Positions 58,640-64,000 of a stretch of DNA of 64,000 nt are shown in pieces. The number at the start of each line of letters is the position of its first letter. Positions within the stretch are counted from its first letter, which is position 1. This DNA comes from Sulfitobacter litoralis (GTDB lineage Bacteria > Pseudomonadota > Alphaproteobacteria > Rhodobacterales > Rhodobacteraceae). The notes beneath the pieces were generated by a model. The model was not told the DNA's origin. It was given only the letters and a program-made list of their open reading frames with translations, and did no database searches. Position numbers and translations under genes: made by a program. The stretch spans positions 1-64,000 of the forward strand of contig NZ_FNJD01000020.1 of NCBI RefSeq assembly GCF_900103185.1, in the 5' to 3' direction.

Positions 58640-60247
58640 ATGCTGACTTTACGACCCACACTGAAACAAAGCCGGGGGCTGGCTGCGTCGCTGATGACGA
58701 CTGCTGCCCTTCTGGTGCCTGCCGCGAGCTTTGCGCAGGAAGAAACCACGATCACTGCGGTCATGCACTCGGGCCTGCGGGTGCTGGATCCGGTGATCAC
58801 CACGGCGCACATCACACGTGACCACGCCTATATGATCTATGACGTGCTGACGGCGGTTGATGAAAATTTTGCCCCGCAGCCGCAAATGGCAAGCTGGGAA
58901 ACATCCGACGACGGGCTGGTCTATACATTTACCCTGCGTGACGGGCTGGTGTTCCACGATGGCGCGCCGGTGACCGGTGCCGATGTTGTTGCCTCGCTGA
59001 CCCGTTGGGGCAAGCGCGACAGCGGCGGCCAGTTGATCTTTGATGCGACTGAAAGCCTTGAGGCGACCGATGACAAGACCGTTGTCTGGACCCTGAGCAA
59101 GCCGTTCGGCCCGCTGATTGACGTGATTTCCAAACAATCTGCTGTGCCGCCGTTCATCATGCCGGCGCGCGTTGCCGAAACCTCTGCCGATGAGACGATC
59201 ACGGAATACATCGGCTCCGGCCCGTTCGTATTTGATCAGGACGCTTACGAGCCCGGCGTGTCGGTGACCTATGAAAAATTCGATGATTATGTGCCGCGCG
59301 ACGAACCCGCATCCTGGATGGCTGGTGGTAAGGTCGTGAATGTGGACAAGGTGGTCTGGACCACAATGCCCGATGCGCTGACTGCGTTGAATGCGCTTTC
59401 GGCGGGGGAGATCGACTATCTTGAACAGGTCCAGATCGACCTGATGCCGATCCTGTCGGGCAACGAGGATGTCGTCGTCGAGAAGCGCGATGATCTGGGC
59501 TATGTCACCATCGGGCGTCCGAACTTCTTGCATGCACCGTTTGACAACAAGCTGGTGCGTCAGGCGGCGATGGCCGCGCTGGATCAGGAATCCATGCTGG
59601 CAACGATGCAGGGTGATCCCGAGTACTACAAAGTATGTGGTGCGATCTTTGGCTGTTCCACACCTTTGGGCGACGAGGCTGGCTCTGACTTGCTGACCGG
59701 TGGCGCGAACACCGAGCGTGCCAAGGAACTGCTGGAAGAAGCAGGCTATGACGGGACGCCGATTGTTCTGATGGCACCGACGGATGTGATCAGCTTGAAC
59801 AACCAGCCGGTTGTTGCGGCCCAAGCACTGCGCGAGGCAGGGTTCGAAGTTGATATGCAGTCGATGGACTGGCAGTCGGTCGTGCAACGTCGCGCACAAC
59901 AGTCACCTGTTGCTGAGGGCGGGTGGAACCTGTTCTTTACCAACTGGATGGTGCCCGAAGTGTCTGACCCGCTGGTCAACGTGATGTTGAACGGGCGTGG
60001 CGATGACGGTTGGTTCGGCTGGCCTGATGATCCTGAAATCGAAGCCATGCGGGCCGAGTATGTGACTGCCAGCGACGACGCGACCAAGAAAGAGATCGCG
60101 ACGCGTATTCAAGAGCATGTGATGGACAACGTGAACTATCTGATGATGGGCGAATACATCATCCCGCAGGCGCGTCGTTCGAACATCGAAGACATGATCC
60201 CGTCGCCGGTACCGGTGTTCTGGAACATGACCAAAGCGGCCGAGTAA
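58640..60247 (+). CDS. Peptide/nickel ABC transporter substrate-binding protein
   Basis: A 535-residue SBP_bac_5-type protein with a signal peptide (LMTTAALLVPAASFAQE, cleavage near residue 34). It has YMIYDVLTAVDENFAPQPQMASWETSDDGLVYTFTLRDGLVFHDGAPVTGADVVASL (about 73-130), the family core. A Cys pair (VCGAIFGCS) may form a disulfide. It captures oligopeptides or similar solutes in the periplasm. A stable hairpin separates it from the permease genes and may raise its share of the transcript. Confidence 0.94.
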   Translation: MLTLRPTLKQSRGLAASLMTTAALLVPAASFAQEETTITAVMHSGLRVLDPVITTAHITRDHAYMIYDVLTAVDENFAPQPQMASWETSDDGLVYTFTLRDGLVFHDGAPVTGADVVASLTRWGKRDSGGQLIFDATESLEATDDKTVVWTLSKPFGPLIDVISKQSAVPPFIMPARVAETSADETITEYIGSGPFVFDQDAYEPGVSVTYEKFDDYVPRDEPASWMAGGKVVNVDKVVWTTMPDALTALNALSAGEIDYLEQVQIDLMPILSGNEDVVVEKRDDLGYVTIGRPNFLHAPFDNKLVRQAAMAALDQESMLATMQGDPEYYKVCGAIFGCSTPLGDEAGSDLLTGGANTERAKELLEEAGYDGTPIVLMAPTDVISLNNQPVVAAQALREAGFEVDMQSMDWQSVVQRRAQQSPVAEGGWNLFFTNWMVPEVSDPLVNVMLNGRGDDGWFGWPDDPEIEAMRAEYVTASDDATKKEIATRIQEHVMDNVNYLMMGEYIIPQARRSNIEDMIPSPVPVFWNMTKAAE

Positions 60248-60255
60248 TCTGCCAA

Positions 60256-60283
60256 GAAAGGCGCGCCGTGGTGCGCGCCTTTC
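60256..60283 (+). terminator. Intra-operon hairpin after the binding-protein gene
   Basis: GAAAGGCGCGC-N6-GCGCGCCTTTC, perfect 11-base arms. Short T tracts suggest partial termination or mRNA protection rather than a full stop, since permease genes follow in the same direction. Confidence 0.6.
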
Positions 60284-60311
60284 ACCCCTAGTACCCCAAG
60301 GAGCCGTTGGC

Positions 60312-61253
60312 ATGTTTTTCTATATCCTCAAACGCATATTGGCGACGATACCGGTGATGGTGATCGTGGCGATCTTTGTGTTTCTTTTGCTGCGGCTAAC
60401 GCCCGGCGATCCTGCCGCGATCCTTGCTGGTGATGCTGCAACCCCTGCGCAGCTTGAACGTATCCGCGACAGTCTGGGGCTGAACGACCCGCTGCTCGTG
60501 CAGTTTGGCACATGGATGGGCCAGCTGCTGCGCGGTGATCTGGGGACATCGCTGCTGTCGAATACCTCGGTTGCGGGGATGATCGGCGACCGTCTGGGGC
60601 CGACGCTGAACATCGCGCTGATGACGATTGTGATCTCGGTCGCTCTGGCCGTGCCGATGGGGGTGATTGCCGCGTGGCGGCACCGGTCCTGGGTCGATTT
60701 CCTTGTAATGTCTTTTTCGGTGCTCGGCTTTTCCGTGCCGGTCTTTGTCATCGGCTATATCCTGATCCAGATTTTCGCCATCGACCTAAAGTGGGTGCCG
60801 GTGCAGGGCTATAAATCGCCAACCGATGGCATCGGGCCTTTCTTTAGCCGTGCAATCCTGCCGTCGCTGACGCTGGCCACGATCTATATCGCGCTGATTG
60901 CGCGGATGACGCGGGCGTCGATGCTTGAGGTGTTGGGCGAGGATTATATCCGCACCGCCCGTGCCAAGGGGGTGCGCGAGAATGTTGTGCTGTTCCGCCA
61001 TGCGCTGCGCAATGCGGCGGTGCCGATCCTGACCATCATCGGCACGGGCTTTGCGCTTCTGATCTCGGGCGTGGTGGTGACTGAAAGCGTGTTCAACATC
61101 CCCGGTATCGGGCGGCTGACCGTCGATGCCATTCTGGCACGCGATTATCCGGTTATTCAGGCGATGATCCTGCTCACGGCGGGCATCTATGTGACGGTCA
61201 ATCTGTTGATCGACATTTCCTATTCATTCTTCGATCCAAGGATCCGGTACTGA
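60312..61253 (+). CDS. Peptide ABC transporter permease, DppB type
   Basis: A 313-residue permease with six hydrophobic segments. It starts FFYILKRILATIPVMVIVAIFVFLLLRLTPGDPA (residues 2-35), typical of DppB/OppB. The coupling loop is EDYIRTARAKGVRENVVLFRHALRNA (about 210-235), the EAA motif that contacts the ATPase. AAGGAG precedes the ATG. It forms the channel together with the next gene. Confidence 0.95.
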   Translation: MFFYILKRILATIPVMVIVAIFVFLLLRLTPGDPAAILAGDAATPAQLERIRDSLGLNDPLLVQFGTWMGQLLRGDLGTSLLSNTSVAGMIGDRLGPTLNIALMTIVISVALAVPMGVIAAWRHRSWVDFLVMSFSVLGFSVPVFVIGYILIQIFAIDLKWVPVQGYKSPTDGIGPFFSRAILPSLTLATIYIALIARMTRASMLEVLGEDYIRTARAKGVRENVVLFRHALRNAAVPILTIIGTGFALLISGVVVTESVFNIPGIGRLTVDAILARDYPVIQAMILLTAGIYVTVNLLIDISYSFFDPRIRY

Positions 61254-61254
61254 T

Positions 61255-62142
61255 ATGACGCAGATCCCAACCTCGCGGCACAGCGCCTTTCAAGTTGTGA
61301 CCGGTTTTTTTTCTGTCCCCAAAGCGATGCGGATCGGCGTAGGCCCGACGATCGCGGCGGTGATCCTTGTGGTGATTGTTCTGGCGGCCGTGCTTGCCCC
61401 TTACTATGTGCCGTTCAATCCGCTTGAGATGAACGCGATGTCACGGCTCAAGCCGCCGTCAGAGGCGCATCTTTTGGGCACCGACCCTTATGGCCGCGAT
61501 ATCTTTAGCCGGGTCATGACCGGGGGCCGTGTGTCGCTGCTGATCGGTATCGGTGCGGCGGTGGTCAGTGTCGCCGTGGGGCTGCTGATCGGTCTGGTCG
61601 CCGGTTATTTCCGGCTGGCCGACAGCATTATCATGCGGATCATGGATAGCCTGATGGCGATCCCCGCGATCCTGCTGGCGATTGCGCTGGTGGCCCTGAA
61701 CGGGCCGAGTGTGACATCGGTGATCATCGCGATCACCGTGCCGGAGGTGCCTCGCGTGGTGCGGCTGGTCCGGTCGGTGGTGCTGACTGCGCGCGAAGAA
61801 CCCTATGTCGAGGCGGCGATTGCGCTTGGGTCATCGATGCCCAAAGTGTTGTTGCAGCATCTGATGCCCAACACCTTTGCGCCGTTGATCGTGCAGGGCA
61901 CCTATATCTGTGCCTCTGCCATTCTGATCGAAGCGATCCTGAGCTTTCTGGGGGCGGGTGTGTCGACCGAAATTCCCACATGGGGCAATATCATGGCCGA
62001 GGGGCGCAGCTATTTCCAGATCAAGCCGGGGCTGATCTTCTGGCCAGGGTTGATGCTGTCGCTGTGTATTCTGGCGATCAACCTGTTGGGCGACACTGCC
62101 CGCGATATCCTTGATCCACGTATGAAAAAGCGGGAGGTGTGA
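61255..62142 (+). CDS. Peptide ABC transporter permease, DppC type
   Basis: A 295-residue permease with six hydrophobic segments. It has HLLGTDPYGRDIFSRVMTGGRVSLLIG (about 76-102), the DppC signature, and the EAA coupling loop EEPYVEAAIALGSSMPKVLLQHLMPNT. It follows the first permease by one base and precedes the ATPase gene by one base, so all are co-translated in one operon. Confidence 0.95.
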   Translation: MTQIPTSRHSAFQVVTGFFSVPKAMRIGVGPTIAAVILVVIVLAAVLAPYYVPFNPLEMNAMSRLKPPSEAHLLGTDPYGRDIFSRVMTGGRVSLLIGIGAAVVSVAVGLLIGLVAGYFRLADSIIMRIMDSLMAIPAILLAIALVALNGPSVTSVIIAITVPEVPRVVRLVRSVVLTAREEPYVEAAIALGSSMPKVLLQHLMPNTFAPLIVQGTYICASAILIEAILSFLGAGVSTEIPTWGNIMAEGRSYFQIKPGLIFWPGLMLSLCILAINLLGDTARDILDPRMKKREV

Positions 62143-62143
62143 G

Positions 62144-63829
62144 ATGGAATTCAAGTCCAAAGACTTTACCGATGCCAAACGCGTTTTGAAAATTCGGGGG
62201 CTGACTGTGGGACTGACGGGGCGGCCCAATGCCGATCCGGTGTTGCGCGGGATCGATCTGGATATCCGCGCGGGGGAGACCCACTGCCTGGTTGGCGAAA
62301 GCGGGTCGGGCAAATCTGTCACCTCGCTGACCGCGATGGGGCTGCTGCCCAAGGATGCGCTGGAAATTCAGGGCGGTTCGATTGATCTGGAAGGGATCGA
62401 GATTACCCAAGCCAAACCTGCCCAGATGCGGGCCCTGAGGGCGCGGCGGATCGCGATGATTTTCCAAGAACCGATGACCGCGCTGAACCCCGTTTTGCGG
62501 GTCGGCGAGCAGATCGAGGAAGTGCTGAATATGCACAGCGATCTGTCCCGCGCCGAGGCGAGGGCGCGTACCATCGACATGATGGAGCAGGTGCACCTGC
62601 CGGATGTGGAACGCATCTATGCCGCTTTCCCGCATCAGCTGTCAGGCGGGCAACGGCAACGGATCATGATCGCGATGGCGTTGATTCTTGATCCTGACCT
62701 GCTGATCGCGGACGAGCCGACGACGGCGCTGGATGTGACGACGCAGTTGCAGATCCTCAAGCTGATCTCGGAGATGCAGGAACGTCATGGCACGGCGGTG
62801 CTGTTCATCACGCATGACATGGGTGTGGTGGCAGAGATCGCGGATACCGTCAGCGTCATGCAGAAGGGGCGCATCGTTGAAAGCGCGCCGATCCGGCAGC
62901 TGCTGACGGCCCCCAAGGAAGACTACACCCGCAAGCTGTTGCAGGCGGTGCCCAACCTTGATCCGCGTGCCCCTCGGGCACCGGCAGAGGCGCGGGATGT
63001 GATCACCGTGGACGGGCTAGAAATGACCTATGGCGGGGGTGGTTTCTTTCGCGCCAGCCAAGGGGTGCGTGCGGCGCGAGATGTGAACTTTACCATCCAG
63101 CCGGGGCGGACCCTTGGGATTGTGGGCGAAAGCGGGTCGGGTAAATCAACCGTGGCGCGCGCCATTATGCGTCTGATCGATCCCACCGCCGGTAAGGTGA
63201 CTGTTGCGGGGACCGAGATTGCCAAGCTGTCGCGCCGTCAATTGCAGCCGCATCGCAAGCATTTCCAGATCGTGTTTCAGGACCCTTACCGGTCGCTGAA
63301 CCCGCGCTGGACCGTGGCGCGCAGCCTGTGCGAGGGGCCGATCAACTTTGGCACCAGCCGCGCCGATGCGATGGAACATGCTGCCGAGTTGATGGAGCTG
63401 GTCGAGCTGCCACGCGATGCACTGGACCGCTATCCGCACCAGTTTTCAGGCGGTCAACGCCAGCGGATTGCCATTGCGCGCGCCGTTGCGATGAAGCCTG
63501 ATCTGCTGGTCGCGGATGAGGCCGTGTCGGCGCTGGATGTTAGCGTGCAGGCGCAGGTGCTTCATCTGCTGGATGATGTGCAGGAGAAATTCGGCATTGC
63601 CATGCTGTTCATCACCCACGACCTGCGCGTCGCGGCGCAAATCTGTGACGAGGTGCTGGTGATGCAAAAGGGCGTTGTCGTCGAACATGGACCCGCGGGC
63701 GAGGTGCTTGCTGCGCCACGCCATGACTATACCCGCAATCTGATCGAGGCTGCCCCCGGACGCCTTTGGGATTTTGCCAATTTCCGTGCGCTTGACCGCA
63801 CAGCCCCCGCTACAGGAGCCACCCTATGA
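62144..63829 (+). CDS. Fused peptide ABC transporter ATPase (DppD-DppF type)
   Basis: A 561-residue protein holding two complete ABC ATPase domains. First: Walker A GESGSGKS (about 49-56), signature [11 protein letters not shown] (about 165-175), Walker B LIADEP. Second: GESGSGKS (about 328-335), signature [11 protein letters not shown], Walker B LVADEA. In place of Glu after Walker B the second domain has DEAVSALD, still with the acidic residue. OppC-type ends ([12 protein letters not shown]) follow the first domain. One chain replaces the usual DppD/DppF pair. GGGAGGTG precedes the ATG. Confidence 0.95.
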   Translation: MEFKSKDFTDAKRVLKIRGLTVGLTGRPNADPVLRGIDLDIRAGETHCLVGESGSGKSVTSLTAMGLLPKDALEIQGGSIDLEGIEITQAKPAQMRALRARRIAMIFQEPMTALNPVLRVGEQIEEVLNMHSDLSRAEARARTIDMMEQVHLPDVERIYAAFPHQLSGGQRQRIMIAMALILDPDLLIADEPTTALDVTTQLQILKLISEMQERHGTAVLFITHDMGVVAEIADTVSVMQKGRIVESAPIRQLLTAPKEDYTRKLLQAVPNLDPRAPRAPAEARDVITVDGLEMTYGGGGFFRASQGVRAARDVNFTIQPGRTLGIVGESGSGKSTVARAIMRLIDPTAGKVTVAGTEIAKLSRRQLQPHRKHFQIVFQDPYRSLNPRWTVARSLCEGPINFGTSRADAMEHAAELMELVELPRDALDRYPHQFSGGQRQRIAIARAVAMKPDLLVADEAVSALDVSVQAQVLHLLDDVQEKFGIAMLFITHDLRVAAQICDEVLVMQKGVVVEHGPAGEVLAAPRHDYTRNLIEAAPGRLWDFANFRALDRTAPATGATL

Positions 63830-64000
63830 CCACCATTCCAAAGATCGAATCCTTTGCCAGTGATCTGACCGCGATTCGTCAGGATTTCCACGCCCACCCC
63901 GAACTGGGATTCGAAGAGGTGCGGACCTCGGGTATCGTGGCGGCGCAGCTGCGCGCCTATGGGGTGGACGAGGTACACGAGGGCATCGGCGGCACCGGTG
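63826..64000 (+). CDS. M20-family amidohydrolase, N-terminal part (cut by window edge)
   Basis: The ATG overlaps the stop of the ABC ATPase gene (ATGA). The 58 visible residues start [31 protein letters not shown] and continue RTSGIVAAQLRAYGVDEV, the typical opening of hippurate hydrolase/IAA-amino-acid hydrolase-type M20 enzymes. The metal-binding residues lie beyond the window. Its position suggests that it hydrolyses an N-acyl amino acid or peptide taken up by the transporter. Confidence 0.88.
   Translation, partial: MTTIPKIESFASDLTAIRQDFHAHPELGFEEVRTSGIVAAQLRAYGVDEVHEGIGGTG

Noticed and set aside
1..64000. CRISPR arrays, rRNA or tRNA genes
   Set aside because: No regularly spaced repeats of suitable length and no cloverleaf or rRNA-like stretch were recognised by eye; a dedicated tRNA scan was not possible.

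Overview
The window reads as part of an extrachromosomal replicon (large plasmid or chromid) of a marine Rhodobacteraceae bacterium of the Roseobacter group, possibly close to Sulfitobacter. The evidence is a DnaA-like replication module (rep, divergent parAB and a palindromic parS cluster, 52.6-56.1 kb), two TRAP carriers and one tripartite tricarboxylate carrier, an HWE-type kinase, an alphaproteobacterial LexA box (GTTC-N7-GTTC) and an Irr-like iron box. The DNA is G+C rich and the genes are closely packed. I saw no rRNA, tRNA or CRISPR array. The species is inference.

Layout. 0-0.4 kb: cut-off IS30-type transposase. 0.5-3.1 kb: minus-strand operon of an RHH regulator, a PHB-depolymerase-type esterase and a C45-type Ntn-hydrolase. 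3.2-5.8 kb: DNA-repair pair (radical SAM protein plus DUF4130-UdgX fusion) behind a perfect LexA box. 5.9-7.4 kb: HWE kinase and response regulator. 7.5-13.0 kb: LysR regulator divergent from tctCBA and a gamma-glutamyltransferase. 13.1-17.2 kb: BASS-type carrier, Sel1-repeat protein, cytochrome P450. 17.2-19.5 kb: membrane histidine kinase divergent from a LuxI-like synthase. 19.4-25.0 kb: TetR regulator, RND efflux pair, second TetR. 25.3-28.4 kb: TRAP carrier. 28.5-30.1 kb: cobalt-type nitrile hydratase operon. 30.2-33.6 kb: two glycosyltransferases. 33.6-34.7 kb: YeiH carrier with a LysR stump. 34.8-41.4 kb: flavoprotein dehydrogenase, acyl-CoA synthetase, nitroreductase, CDF carrier with lipoprotein, enoyl-CoA hydratase. 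41.5-43.3 kb: glycosyltransferase and LuxR-type regulator. 43.6-49 kb: stress and envelope genes (Dps, Cu/Zn SOD, PRC-barrel, MgtC-like, L,D-transpeptidase, YrbL-like). 49.1-52.3 kb: second TRAP carrier with a convergent binding protein. 52.6-56.1 kb: replication and partition. 56.1-64 kb: IclR regulator divergent from an M81 peptidase, peptide ABC transporter and M20 amidohydrolase operon that runs off the window.

The cargo is dominated by uptake of organic acids and peptides with matching hydrolases, each with its own local regulator, plus repair, efflux and oxidative-stress functions. No single large novel system stands out. The most informative observations are the replicon with its parS cluster, iteron-like repeats and a remote parS-like site; the SOS box on the UdgX/radical-SAM operon; the iron box at dps; the LuxI-like synthase paired with a histidine kinase rather than a LuxR; and a glycosyltransferase with a large unassigned N-terminal region.
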